The translations under genes and the position numbers were made by a program. Below, piece after piece: positions 10,950 to 23,082 of a stretch of DNA of 64,000 nucleotides. Position 1 is the first letter of the stretch, and every line of letters begins with the position of its first letter. The notes beneath the pieces are model-generated. The model worked only from the letters and a program-made list of their open reading frames with translations, was not told the DNA's origin and searched no databases. The DNA comes from Ceratobasidium sp. AG-K (lineage: Eukaryota > Basidiomycota > Agaricomycetes > Cantharellales > Ceratobasidiaceae), in contig JAWNGF010000003.1 in the NCBI GenBank assembly GCA_037039685.1, positions 3,818,571-3,882,570 of the forward strand, read 5' to 3'.

Positions 10950-13659
10950 CTACGGTCCCAGTAGCCCTTCTGCCTGCATCCTCGTCAGGAAGTCCTCCGC
11001 CGATACGAGATCTTGCGCGTCGAGCTTCACTTCCGTGGTATCTTCCGTTCCCTCTTGCTCGTCCTCCTCTTCCTCCTCTTCACCCTCCGTATCCTCCTCT
11101 TCGTCGTCGCTCCCGCACAGCGGCACGAAATCCGGCGCCAAAGACCCTACTGCCTCGGTGATGACCGCAAGCTGAGTCGACTCGGCTGTATGCGACTCGT
11201 AGTTGATCCCGTTCGCACGCAGCGACCTCATCGAGTCCAGGAGGTCTTCGAGTTCATCTGGTTCTTGGAGCCCAGCTTGCACGTCGTCCACTAGGCTGCC
11301 AATACCCGCCTGAGGAGCGTGTATGGCCGGGTGGACCTCGCCGCTTTCGATGATGGACTCGGTCCCTGGCGACTGCATCCCAGCAAACGCCTCAGCCAGG
11401 CTGGTCACAGTCGCTTGGCCATGGGGGTCGTTCCAGACCCCTGTCGTGCCCTCGTCGGTCGCGGTGTATCCATCGGCCGCAAGCGCGTCGGTCTTAGAGT
11501 CAGGCACACACATCTTCGCCAATGCGTGCGTGAGCCCATAGAGGTCGGGTTGGTGGACTCCATATCCGCCCGTCGCGGATACCGGCTCATCACTGGAGAT
11601 GTCGACTTGTCGTGGGTCCACGTACTGGAACGAGCCGCCCATATCCATTGAAGCGTAGTGGTTCGCCACTACGCGTACCAACCCGAGCATCGTAGCCTCG
11701 AGTTGGCGGGGGTCCACCGGTTGTATCACCGAGGCTGTCCGGGCTGGTTGCATGGGCTCGGGCACCAACGCATGGACTAGGGTCACGGCCTTCAAAAAAA
11801 AAATCAGTACCGCCGAACTCGGAGTATTATCTAGAAACTCACTGGTACTGGTTCAGCCCACGCGCCCTCGGCGCTCTCCAGTGTCGGGTTGTCCAGAGGA
11901 ACAGGCGCTTGCGGTGTCCAGGTCGGGAGTGTAGGGAGTAGGTTCAACGCCGGTACTTGTTGAACGGGCTCGGACGGGGCATATTTATTGGCCAACGCGT
12001 TGACCAGTCCGAGCATGGCCGCCTCAAGCCTGAATGGGTCCACTGGTTGGGCCAGCGCGGTCCAGGTGGGTTCCAATGTCGTCGCCGGTGCATAGCTCGC
12101 ACTCGCCCCGAACCCCATAGTGGGCGCATCCATGGTCTCGAAGGCCTGGACAATGTCAGTTGCTCCCCTTACACTCAGTACAACCGGTTAAACTCACAGG
12201 CGCTATTTCGGCCCACATGCTCCCATCGTCTCCCACCCCCCGGGCAAAGCTGAAGTCGCCGAGTGTCGATCTAGTATAATACTCGAGCGCCATCGGCGAA
12301 GGAGGCGTCGGGGGGTCGAACATGTCGGCATCCAGAGGCTCGGGTGACGACATCGTCGAATCAGGCCTGGCCGTGTAGTCCATCCACATACCCCCTTCGG
12401 CTTTGACATCCTCGTGCATAACCACATCCTCGTCCATCTCCACATCCAAATCGTCCTCCCCGATCGCCATGCAAGAAAACGGCAGCACAATGTTCGAGAC
12501 CGAGACTTGAGCTGCGGAAAGCGCGCTCAAAAAGTCTTGGTATGGATTCACCGACGCCAGAGTGCCCAGGCAGGGAAGGGCCGATTGTTCAGGTTGTGCG
12601 GCGAATCGGTGCTCGTCCCATTCTCCAAAAAGAGCAGGGAAGGTTGCACCCAGGTCAAGTTGTTCGGTGGTCGGGTGAATCACGAGGGCAGGAGCAGCTA
12701 ACAGGAGCGCTTCAACTAGCTCATCGCTAAGCTCACCGGGCCACAAAAATACCTGCTCAATGTATTAGCCACGAATACACAGCCGCTGACATGTGACTTG
12801 CCTGTTCGGGAACATTGAGCGACGGACCCAGTTCGGTCCCGTAGTGATGAAGAATGTCAAAATTCGCGGGAGGGTTGGTGCCTTGGGAAGAGTGGACGTG
12901 GTCGGGTTGGACACAGTTGAAGTCGGGTTCCAGAGGAGCGATGGTTGTAGGAACGTCATGCTCGGGGGATTTTTCCAGTTCCAAAGCCAACGAGTCACTG
13001 GTGGTTGGGAGGTATCCAGATTGGCCGACAGCCGTCGGTTCAGGTGCCTTCAGTTGGAGTTCTTCATAAAGTGGGACCCATGAGTCTGCAAGTCCGGGGT
13101 TGCATTTCTGAGAATTGGCCCATGGCGAATATGGGAGCCTTGGGAGTGTGGGGAGTTTTGGAAGACTTCGAGGTGGTAATTCAGCATACTGATGGACAAC
13201 CAAAGGCCTCTTGGTAAGGCTGCGAGATTTTTTCGTCGGAGACATGGATTGAGGGATATCCTCGAGATTCGACAACTTGGCAGGAGGCTTGCTGACCCTG
13301 CGGCTGTCCGAGTTGCCGATAAATGCGTTCCGGTGTCGGCGGGGCTTGAGTGGTTCCTGTGCTGGGATGTCGCTCAGGATGCGAGCCGCCGGTACGAGAG
13401 AGACTTTAACAGGGGCAAGTACGTCCTTGAAGGTCGGACAGTCCTCATGGGTCGGTAAGCAAGGCGGGAGGGAGGGTAGTAGAGCGAGGATCATGAGGGG
13501 TAGGAGTACGATAATTGAAAAGAAGTCACGGAGAAGCGAGCCCTCGTTCCCAATTTTTCCCGCACGCTGAGCGTCTGTCGGGGAGTCTGTTGGAGCGTCA
13601 AACGAGCCAGGGAGAAATCGGGCACCTCTTTCTTCCAGAAGAGGCGCCTCCGAAGCCAT
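10950..13659 (-). CDS. Unknown protein with one membrane segment and acidic tail
   Basis: I do not recognise this family. The ATG at 13659 starts MASEAPLLEERGARFLPG, and a hydrophobic segment FFSIIVLLPLMILALLPSL follows near residue 45. The rest is Pro/Ser-rich and looks disordered. Exons are joined by introns near 12753-12801, 12136-12195 and 11790-11840. The first has a GC donor (GCAAGT) and a clear acceptor. Two related blocks in later exons (PVDPFRLEAAMLGLVNALANKYA and PVDPRQLEATMLGLVRVVANHYA) show an internal duplication of about 23 residues. The C-terminus has a Glu/Asp run (DDEEEDTEGEEEEEEDEQEG) followed by LDAQDLVSAEDFLTRMQAEG. It reads like a regulatory or scaffolding protein. No enzymatic motif is visible. 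Confidence 0.6.
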
Positions 13660-13942
13660 GTTTGCGATTGATTGGACGTGTGACCGGTTGGAGTCCAATG
13701 AAGGCGCAATGCGCGCGCATTTAACCTGAAAAAATATCAGGATCAGCTACTATCGTAGTGTCCGGTGCCATTTAAGCTTACCAAATGGAGGGAGCGGGGA
13801 TTGACCGTATACCATAATGAGGTGAGCAAATCGAACCCAGTTTCAGTCCTGAAGAACGATAGCCAAATAAGAATCGACACCACGTGCAGTTCGATGGGTG
13901 CTGGATCGCCGATTAGCTCAAAGCCTGACGATTCAATTCAAA

Positions 13943-14730
13943 TTAACCGAGTCCCTTACTCTCAGTTTGGATATCAGGGAAATCATAGGGTTGGATGAGC
14001 GGTTGGAGGTTTGGTGAGAGATGGCCGAGGTAAAGCGAAACTCGGTGCGTCTCAGAGGCGTAGAGAGACCATGGCAATGATACATGACGAGCAATTAGGC
14101 CGTAAATGAGCCAACCCAGCTGCGAGTCCCATGGCCCGAATAATACAAGTGTCCCCAAGGTAGTTGACCAAGGGTAAGACTTCAGCAATTGTCCTGCCAT
14201 CAAGTTAGCCCAAGACTCGAGGTGCGAACTTGATCACTTACCTGTAGACGCGACCAAGCAGAGGGACTTAGTAAGGGCGATCGAGATGAGGCGAGTAGCG
14301 AGACTGAGGGTGACAACCAACACGACTATATTCAAGGGTACGACGATCGGGATCAATGCTAGCCCGTGACAAAAAAGTCCGCGTCGCTAATCGCATGACC
14401 TAGGCTGGATGGTATATCAGCGGCTGAGCAGAGTCACTTACAAGAGGACCACAGCTCACCAAAACCAGTCGTGGTGGGATGCGCTGCCGTACTCGCGCAT
14501 TCCGCGCAGGGCAACGGCAATAGCTGAGTTGATAATATAGAGCATTATACGCAAAAGGTTCAAGTGGGGGGATTGGTCAGACGCCCTTCTCGCCTTACCC
14601 TCAGTACTTGTACATTCACAAGTGCCCCTGTCCTTTGGCCCAATGCTTATCCGAGCAAACCACCTGGTCCCAGCTATCCTGAACTCCTGTTACAACCCCG
14701 ACCGCGCTGCTAATTTGGGAGCCGGACCCT
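13943..14730 (-). pseudogene. Possible eroded multi-exon membrane-protein gene
   Basis: Minus-strand segments look coding but do not join cleanly. The 3' segment (14203-13943) encodes a hydrophobic stretch, TLGTLVLFGPWDSQLGWLIYG. Upstream, after a good intron (GTAAGT..GGCAG), comes ALIPIVVPLNIVVLVVTLSL, also membrane-like. Further upstream an open stretch with Cys pairs (DRGTCECTSTEGKARR) follows a TTGTAACAG acceptor. I found no acceptor that preserves phase between the upstream and middle parts and no start codon. It may be a decayed gene, or a real gene whose splicing I failed to resolve. Confidence 0.25.
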
Positions 14731-14739
14731 GCACGGACA

Positions 14740-17614
14740 CAAAATGTAGTCGCAGTCCGAAGTATCCACAGGAGTAGAAGTGTCGAGACCTAACAGAACT
14801 CGGTCTTGATCGTCGGGATAAGGCGGGATGCCGACTCCAACAGCCAAGAATGACGTTATCAAACAGCGATGATTCCTCCCTTTGTAGGTTCGTTCTTTGC
14901 CTTGTAGAACAACATATACAAGTCTGGTAGTGTACTTAGATAACGCTCAGGCGGAAAGATTGCCCGACACTCACCTAATCGAATCTTCGTCCTCCTACCC
15001 GTCTCCCACTCCCCAGACCCATCTGTTTCCCGGGTTTCCCGGCCGGCCGACCTCGAAAATCCTCTTGAATGTATGTCGCGTCGGTCGAAGTACATTTTCA
15101 CTACCACATTGCGAGTTTTTATCACTGTCACGGACGCTACGTCATGAGGCCTGCGGGCTTGGCTTGGAATTACCACTTAAATATATATAATCACCGCACC
15201 CGGGACTAAGGTAGATTGACTGGCCACTTCAGTTTACCCTGGCATGGCAGTGACGCAGGATGAGTAGAATGGTTACTCTGGGTCAAATAAGGTAGTCCTG
15301 CTTTGGGGCATGCACCTATGCTAGTGATTGCAGGCTTCGCTTGCACATGGTGCGAAGATAGGTGATTATGTTGAATGCCTCGAATTCGATAAAATGGACG
15401 CCACATTGCCAGAGCGTGTAGGCTACATCAGGAGCTAGGGACGTTCAAATGGTGCAAGTTTAAGTAGATTAAAAGTAATACATAGATCCCTGCATCCAGT
15501 CACAAACCTAGGAGATATTCACGGGAGAATATCCTACCGAATCGTTCGCCAATTTTTACCTCGGAAAGCGGTTATGCATTTGAGACACGACCTGTGTGTG
15601 ACGCAACGTCTGAGATGTTCACAGATTCGAGTGGAGAAGGATGAGCCGTGGCTATTTCCAACCAGCCAGGCTTTCGCGTTGTTTTGACTTGACAATTTTG
15701 GACACCATTCACGCATCGCGAACGGCTGAATCCACTGGCAGTTCCTAGTCAGCAGGGAAGGGGTCAAAATTCCCGACCCACTGAGTCCATTATATGCATT
15801 GATATTGAGTCGAGGTGGAGGTTACAATTGCAGCGTGAAAACTGCGCCTTCGCTCAGGCTGTAGATAGGCTAGATATTGCGACTTACAACTATGCCCTTT
15901 CGTATACAGAGTAGCAAGCACGACTTCTGGGGTCTGGGCAACCCTTCACCACACCTCGAATTTCTCGAAATGAAATTTGGTAAAGCTCGATGGTGACGTA
16001 AGCTATGACCTGCCCTCAAGAACTGGGGTACATAAACTTTTGGTCGACGTGTTTGGTCCATCACCAACAACAGGTGAGTCAAACTATTTTATTTTGTGCC
16101 ACTGTGAGACTAATTTTTGTCGTAGTCCGAAAGCCGCATTTGCTCGCTACATACTTGGCGACTTGTTCGTCTTCTTCACGAGCGGGCTAAGGTCTGAGCA
16201 TTCTAGTCCCCTTGTATTTGCGTCTAGCCGGCGCCGCCTGTAATCGGGCGAGCAGAGCATCAGACATGCGCTCGCTGTTGTTTGCATCGCCCAGAGATCC
16301 GTGAGGGGAGGGTACAACGCAGCTCGAGCTTGGAACAACTCTGCGGGGACTGGGCCGCTCTTTTATGCTCCCACCTTTTCGCCTTCCTCCGGCCCTTGGA
16401 CTTCTTTCTACCCGCCGCACTAGTATTAGTGCCCGGATCTCTCTAGCGGATTCGAGGCTGGCCGACTTCCTTAGAGGTCGAGATGGCCGGGACCTGCCTG
16501 TCAGGGTAGAGGTGGAACGAAGGCGCCGGTCCATGGGAATCCATGGATCACAACGCCCATTAATGGGACGTTTCTCGATACGTGCGCCGCACGGATCCCG
16601 AATTACGTGCTCTTCCGCGCTATTACAAGACGCTCCGGGCCCGGGCGCAACGGGGGCCTAAGTGGCCCCTGACGACGTTAGCCTTCGGTACGACTCTTTC
16701 CCTTCCGCCAGTTCTCGCCAAAGAAACCTCCCAAGGGGAGGGACTTGAGATGGTGGACTTGCTGGTTCGGGTGATTGAGGAGGTTCAAGTGGTTTGGAGG
16801 GCCTGGTGTGGGGTACTGGAGCTGGGGCGGCCCTTAAGTTCACTTTGCGGCTCGCGTGATTCCCCCACTTCGTGTGTGAGGGCGCGAAACTCGATTCAGA
16901 CTACTCTTGGTCTGTTGTTTGGTCAATTTTACCAATTTTTTCCCTTTTTGCTCCTTCGTGGGGCTTGTATAGTTGTAACGGACTTGCGACTTTGTTGTAT
17001 CGTTGATTTTGGACAATGTATCCGCGTTTATCCAATATCTCTTCTGACGAGAACTCCGTCGGAAAGTCAAAATGTTGACCTAACTCTGAGTAGTATTGGA
17101 AAATGATGCGATGCATTTTTCGCCGTATTTTACCATTCCATTGTGAGGTCGGAAGAACTTTACCCTACCCGCTCAATACGGCGTCACTGGACTCGAGCCT
17201 CGGGTCGGAATCGGTTTCACACGGCAAGTTCTATGCCTGCCTATCACATAGTTTCTGTTTCTATTTCGTAATATGTGACGGTAGAGAACAGCAGGTCGAC
17301 ATCTCAATCGCTCCATACAAGACTCTGTATACGACTGACACTGGCAGTACTAGTGCATGGATCCTCGAAATTCATATAGGAAAGTAAAGAAAACGCAAAT
17401 GGCGGCTATCGTACATGCATACATCTACACAATGATTGTCCAGGGCAATCGGGGTCCGTAATAAACAGCAAGAACTCGAAGCAACATAAACAATGGCATG
17501 AGAGTCGTTCAAAACATAAATGTATTCATAATGGAAGACGCCAGAAATCATCTCTATCACACCACGATTGTTAGATATGTCTACTGGTGAACACAAAATA
17601 GAACTCACCACAGC
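14740..17614. other. Gene-poor stretch with unassigned coding debris
   Basis: No gene is supported here. Minus-strand frames near 17070-16840 (ending PHTRSGGITRAAK) and 16843-16658 (NLRAAPAPVPHTRPSKPLEPP) abut in different frames and look like a proline-rich coding relic broken by a frameshift, possibly from a retroelement gag. 15200-16000 shows nothing recognisable. Confidence 0.4.
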
Positions 17615-19618
17615 TCAAACCCGCACTGGTTGAGGAACTGACACGAAACTCCACCACAACGAGAACCCAATGGCAAACTGCGCCACGAGCCCTGCGCAGT
17701 TACTCATGGCCAGGAATACATAACAGAGTTGCATCACGTCACTCGTCAAGAGGGGGACTTCAGCCAGTGCCACAGGTGTAACGCCCATCTTGATTACTGG
17801 GCCTATGGCAGACACAGCGGACGATTCGAAAGTCCCAGGAAGCGAGAGCACCCATTCCGGAGCAACGGGTTCCGGGAACGAGTCAACGGTTGGGACTGGT
17901 GGATCCGGCGCTTGTTCGCAACTCTTGACAAGATCAACCTCGCTCTGAACATTCACAATCTCAGCAATGGCCTGTTCCTCCTGCTCAACACGTTCCCCAA
18001 CAATTGATACTGCAGGGGAATGCCCGCACGGTGTGCCAAGTGCAGAGCCGAACAACAAGTCTCGTTTCAGCTCGGTCGGAGTTTCGGGACCTGATGAATA
18101 GCTACTCGCAGAGGACAGTGACAAAGGACTCGTAGGGAAGTCGGTTTCGTCGGAGTCGATGGAGGATCTATGGCCATCCGGGAAAGTTTGAATATGCAAA
18201 GGTCGCACTGAGGCAGAGCTTGACGAGCTAAGGCTAGGTTCAGCTTCATACTCGGTTGGGGAGTCGATAGGAGTTTGGAGCCGCTCGTAGTGAATGGGAA
18301 GCGGAGGTGATACACGAAGAGGAGTTGGTGGAAGAGAGTCTGGTAGTGGAATCGCGAATGCCTTGATGACGCCCGTAGAGCCCAGGAAAATCCCGTGAGA
18401 GCATTCAACTTCAACCGGCGCGGGCTCGGCTGGGTTAGAACTTGGCTCAGGAGTGGTGGGTGACATTATGCCGTCACGAGGGGTGTAGGTAAGGGGGTAA
18501 TCAACCAGCTGCAGCTCGGCCAACGACGACTCGGATGGACTGTCTGGGGAATCTACGGGGTCCGAAAATGGATCCTCGACGTCGTCGAGTAACTCTTGGA
18601 CAGAGGCAGGAGATATTCCTGATGTTTCAGCTGGCGACCAAGGCTCGGATGCAGACTCTGAAATGGAAGATGGAAGTGCGTCATAGCCAGGGGGTTGTAC
18701 AGCCGGTAGGTACGAAGACCCTTGGCCTCCTAGTGATGTCACGACCGCACGCAAGTCATCAGCCGGTGTAGGCACCAATACCGGCCAAGAACCAAGACCA
18801 GAAATGCAGGTATCCAAAGGTTCCAACTGCACTCCGGCTCTGGGTTTAGCCACGTCTAGACCGGGCGGTAAAGTCGGACCGTAGTTCGACTCCCTCGTGT
18901 CCGAGATATCTCCCTCGAGGAGGGGAACGGCGGTAGGGGGTATGGATCGAAGGGGTGTATTGGGGGCAGGAGGTAGTGCTTGCCATGGTGGAGGGGTTGG
19001 GAACGGCAGCTGGGTAGAGAGAGGTGTACGGAGATGGGGCGCCTCGGTGACATCCGACTCTTTTTGGAATGCGATAACGAGTGGTGCAAGCACATTGGGA
19101 GAGAGTTGAGCAGACTTTTCGTCGGTGCCAGTGTACTCTTTCCACCCGGGCCCTTCAGGTTCCCTTCGTTCGAGAACTCCCTCCGCTGGAGCCTTTTCAA
19201 TATCAACCTCCACCGCCTTTCGGGAAGAAACGACTCCAGCGCTTTCCAAGGCCTTGGTCGCTCGTCTGTGAAATAGGACAATGCCCACAACAATGACGGC
19301 GACGAAGGCGCCAGCGCCCAGTCCGATAAATGCCACAGGCTCCATCGTCGAATGCTCGAGAGTAATAGGAAAGTGCAAGGCGAACGGGTTGCCCGCCGAC
19401 AAGGACGAAAGAAAAGGCTGATCCTGGGAGCCTGCCCCGGAGAAGGGGATGACGAGGAGTTCCTGGTACTGACGAGCAGAGATAAGTAGCTGGGCGATAT
19501 GGCGATGCTGTTCGGCGTTGGGGCTCACCATGAGGCGATCACCACGTGCTGGAACGAGGTGCCATATCGAACGTTTATGCGATTCGACTGCGGGCGGCCC
19601 GCGTCGAAAATATCTCAT
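17615..19618 (-). CDS. Membrane protein with long Ser/Pro-rich cytosolic region
   Basis: A single long reading frame of roughly 665 residues if the ATG at 19618 (MRYFRRGPP) is used. In-frame alternatives are the ATGs at LMVSPNAEQ or at MEPVAFIGL. A clear membrane helix (VAFIGLGAGAFVAVIVVGIVLF) is followed by basic HRRATKAL, giving a single-pass topology. About 480 residues of Ser/Pro/Glu-rich disordered sequence follow. A second hydrophobic stretch lies at the very C-terminus (LCYVFLAMSNCAGLVAQFAIG). No catalytic or known binding domain is seen. The N-terminal part before the helix could be extracellular. It diverges from the USP-like gene across a 500-bp gap. Confidence 0.55.
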   Translation of the reverse strand: MRYFRRGPPAVESHKRSIWHLVPARGDRLMVSPNAEQHRHIAQLLISARQYQELLVIPFSGAGSQDQPFLSSLSAGNPFALHFPITLEHSTMEPVAFIGLGAGAFVAVIVVGIVLFHRRATKALESAGVVSSRKAVEVDIEKAPAEGVLERREPEGPGWKEYTGTDEKSAQLSPNVLAPLVIAFQKESDVTEAPHLRTPLSTQLPFPTPPPWQALPPAPNTPLRSIPPTAVPLLEGDISDTRESNYGPTLPPGLDVAKPRAGVQLEPLDTCISGLGSWPVLVPTPADDLRAVVTSLGGQGSSYLPAVQPPGYDALPSSISESASEPWSPAETSGISPASVQELLDDVEDPFSDPVDSPDSPSESSLAELQLVDYPLTYTPRDGIMSPTTPEPSSNPAEPAPVEVECSHGIFLGSTGVIKAFAIPLPDSLPPTPLRVSPPLPIHYERLQTPIDSPTEYEAEPSLSSSSSASVRPLHIQTFPDGHRSSIDSDETDFPTSPLSLSSASSYSSGPETPTELKRDLLFGSALGTPCGHSPAVSIVGERVEQEEQAIAEIVNVQSEVDLVKSCEQAPDPPVPTVDSFPEPVAPEWVLSLPGTFESSAVSAIGPVIKMGVTPVALAEVPLLTSDVMQLCYVFLAMSNCAGLVAQFAIGFSLWWSFVSVPQPVRV

Positions 19619-20125
19619 TGCATAGGCAGCTAACTTATTTTTCGTGTTTCTATTCCGCAAACTGCGCGGGTCCGCTCCCGACTCGAACTCCCGAGCATCC
19701 GCCCTATACTCCTGTTCATCAGCCAGCTCACAACAAATGAAGCGAAGTTCTTCCGACTTACATTATAACATCACGCATCACACGTGCGCGAGAATTCGCA
19801 GTTGCACTGCCGGTAGACGCGGTCAACACGCCTGCCGCCTGCGCACCGACACGCTGCTTGTCCATTGATATTAAACACGAAACACAAAAACGAAAGTGTA
19901 GAGATGCTATCTCGAGTGATACGCGAATAAACCAAGCCGAGGACACTGTGTGACGCAGAGTCCAGGCAAAACACACGTTGTGGAAATGAGGCACGGGAGA
20001 GGCAGCGCAAAGGCCATTGCCTGTTTGAGGTTTATGAAGTGGGAGCCTAGCGCCCGATCAAATGACATCGCGTGCCTTCGGCGCTTAGGCCTGGACCCTT
20101 CCACCACATCCCCGCTCGTCTAACC
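19619..20125. promoter_or_regulatory. Divergent promoter region
   Basis: About 500 bp between divergently oriented genes, presumably holding both promoters. No individual site could be assigned with confidence. Confidence 0.35.
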
Positions 20126-22773
20126 ATGCAGGAAGGAATGAACGAAAATGTGCAGATGCTTTTAGGGTTGGGGACGGCAGCGACGCCGGAGCAGATCGCG
20201 AGTGTGTGAATATCTTTGCACGATAGTGGTATGCCGACCAATACGGACTAATTTGTGGCTTTAGATTTGCTGAGGAAACACAACGGAGACCTGGAGAGGG
20301 TCGCGAGTGCATTGTTAGATGGGAATTTTGGAACGGTGAGTCACGTTTCTAAATTCCGCCTTTGATGCGATTGACGCATTATTTGGCTTAGGAGGAAGAT
20401 GAACGAGGTCGACCCATGACTAAAGCAATTGCTCCTGGTATGTACATTACTTGGCATTTTACACGCGTTGTGTCTGATTTCCACTGGAATACCAGCGCTC
20501 CCGCCACGCCGCAAAAATCCAAGTCCGGTCGACAATTCCATGGCCCTCGTCCGCACTGACCAGCCACAGGCCCCTCCCGGTTATGACGAAGATGACGAAT
20601 TAAATAAAGCGCTCGCGTTGTCTATGGACGATCAGGGCCCGCCTCCACTCGAGCCTGTCCAACCAGAGTACGGTCCATATTTGGATCCGAAACAGTACGA
20701 CACCAGGGTGAGTTTATACCCAGCACATGAAATAAACAAATGAACCATGTTACAGAATCTAGATTCGGGCACCGACCACGCACTTCGCCAGGCCCTCGAA
20801 GCGAGTCTCAAAGATGGGAAAAATAATCTAGCGGCGGATTTGTATACTGAAAAGCCTGCTCCGGACCGGTTACGAGCAGCTGATGGACGGTGTGTATAAC
20901 CATGTACGATTGTGCTTGAGATTAATTGTTATCAGACCCACAGCATTTCGATCGAGCGACCAAAATAATATTTTTGCTCCGCCAGTGTTTCAAGCAATCA
21001 TGGCTGTGCCTCAAGTACGCGCGCGGCTCAAGGAATCGCTCTCACGTTTTATCCCGCAAGGAGACGATAACGCGAAGCGTACTTTGGAGTCGGCTTGGAG
21101 TGGTTCGTTGCATGTCCAATTCTACACGATAATGGCTAAGGATAAGTACAGATTGCCAACTAGCGCAGGATTTGATTTGCCACGGCGAATCCACTCAGCA
21201 AGCCTATATCGATATTAAGCCTTGGATAGGCGAAGGATCAGGAGATACGGGATCTTCACACTCGCCTGCCGCTGGTGCAACTGGTACGTCTTGACACGCA
21301 TACCCATACTCCCAGACTTACTCGCGCGCAGAGCTCCTCAGGCGCATCACCCGTAGCCTCAACCTCTCGCTGCCTTCACCACACGCTCCTCTCTTCCTCG
21401 CCAACCTACACGACCCAAACAGTTCGACTCCTGCACCCACCACACCCCTCCTCCCGCACCTCGAAGCAACCCAGCCGCACCTCGACACGGTTCACTATGT
21501 TATTCCTCTGCGCATGCACTCGGGAGTACACGGCCTCGTCGACATTCTCGAGGCCCAAGTCGCGCAAGACCGAGTCGGGTTCACCTCTCCGCTCCCTGAC
21601 GCACTGGCGTTCAAAGTTCAGAGAGGGTCCGAGTCGGGCAAGTTTGGGTTCCCAGCGCGACTGTGGTTTGATCGGTGGATGTTAGAAAAGCGCGAGTTGG
21701 TGAATGGGACGGTCAAGGCGCGGGAAAGGGAGATTGACGAGCTGGTGAAGCAGCTGGAAGAGGAGAGCCTGAGGTTACGGAAATGCGAGGTTCGTCTCGT
21801 CTTGGTGTCTTGAGCTCGCGTTTATTGGTCGTAGGGACGAGACACGGTCGCAGATCTGCAAGTGTGTATTAAACATTTCGAGCATACTGCGTCGGACGGA
21901 GGAGATCTCAAACGTCGAGCTCGCAATGAACGCACGCTGGCGCAACTAAAGATAATTTTGAAAGATGTCGAGACGAGGGTGGCAGGTGAGCCAGTACGTT
22001 CTTATACAGATCGTCCCGCTTATTTGATCCGGTTGCGACAGAAATAACCAAAGAGGTGGGTGAGTTGCAAGCCGAAAAGTTGGAACTATGGAATATGCCG
22101 GATTTGAAGACGGTGCCGGTAAGTTGTTATTCAGGAACCATTTCCGTTTTATTAACCTGTCACAGTACGATCTCCAAGCGGTGCTCATCCACGACGGGCT
22201 ACTTGGCCGGGCGCACATTTATTCATATGTTCGTCGCGGAGACAAGTGGTGGAAAGTTGTAGACTTTGACGTTACCGAGGTCTGGACCTGCAATCTTGAT
22301 CTGTTGATCGACCTAACACATACAATTCAGGTGACCGAGGCTACTGTTCTTGGCGATACTACGGGCGTTCATTTAGGCGCCGGCGCATTTGGTCTAATTT
22401 ATTCCAAACCGTTTGAGGGCGTGGAAGCAAAGTGGCCTCGGAAAGAACGAGTATGTGACTATTTTAGTGCGTGAGACTTGCTTATCATTCCCCGCAGATC
22501 AAGTCACAGCGATTGGATGAGGAATTCCGAGCGAGACTTCCTCCCGCAGTTCGACCTCAGTTTGAGAAAGCTGCACAGGTTGTGTCACCTACAGAGTCGG
22601 ATGAGGATGAATTTATGGATGCCGAAGAACACATCGTCGACGATGTTCAAGATCTCGCAGGCGATGCCCCGAAAGATGCCCCAGATACGAGCAAACCCGA
22701 TGACCCACAGAGCGTCCGGGGCAATGAGGCGGATAAAACGCCAGAGGCCCAACACATGCGAGAAGTTGATTGA
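20126..22773 (+). CDS. USP25/28-like ubiquitin-protease homologue lacking the catalytic Cys
   Basis: The ATG at 20126 starts a UBA-like domain (MLLGLGTAATPEQIA then LLRKHNGDLERVASALLDG). Two UIM-like motifs follow (DDELNKALALSMDD and DHALRQALEASLKD). The USP fold comes next. The Cys box, usually like RPVGLxNxGNTCWFxxVxQAL, reads RPTAFRSSDQNNIFAPPVFQAI, with Ile where the nucleophile should be. The C-terminal His box is recognisable: YDLQAVLIHDGLLGRAHIYSYVRR, then KWWKVVDFDVTEV, then AFGLIYSK. A coiled-coil region (about 21700-22080) lies between the boxes, as in USP25/28. An acidic tail ends at 22773. It can plausibly bind ubiquitin but should not cleave it. The exon structure around 21100-21160 is uncertain. 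Confidence 0.7.
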
Positions 22774-23082
22774 AGGCATTCCCGACGGGCGGTTTAGAGC
22801 TCGGTTGTCGAATTTGGGTCGGGTCTGTCACAAGTGTCACAATGTAACGCTAGATGTGATGGAATAGGGATATGTCAAATGTGACAGAAGGACTGAAATG
22901 GCAATACACAATTTAAGTTAGGGATTCGACCACGAGGCGTCCTCGTTGGAAGGGACGCAGGGTGCCACGCCCTGGGGACGTGGTAGAACAAAAACAAGCG
23001 ACAAAGTGTGGATCGCCGACGGTTGTTTTCTGTAGTTGTCGTCTCCCCTCACCACCACCCCCTCTGTGTGTCATACGGCAAC

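Noticed and set aside
14859..15176. 105-residue minus-strand ORF
   Set aside because: No recognisable domain, no splice partners and unremarkable composition; not supported as a gene.
16582..17106. 174-residue plus-strand ORF
   Set aside because: Its sequence has no domain, and the opposite strand shows more coherent proline-rich coding debris, so this frame is probably incidental.
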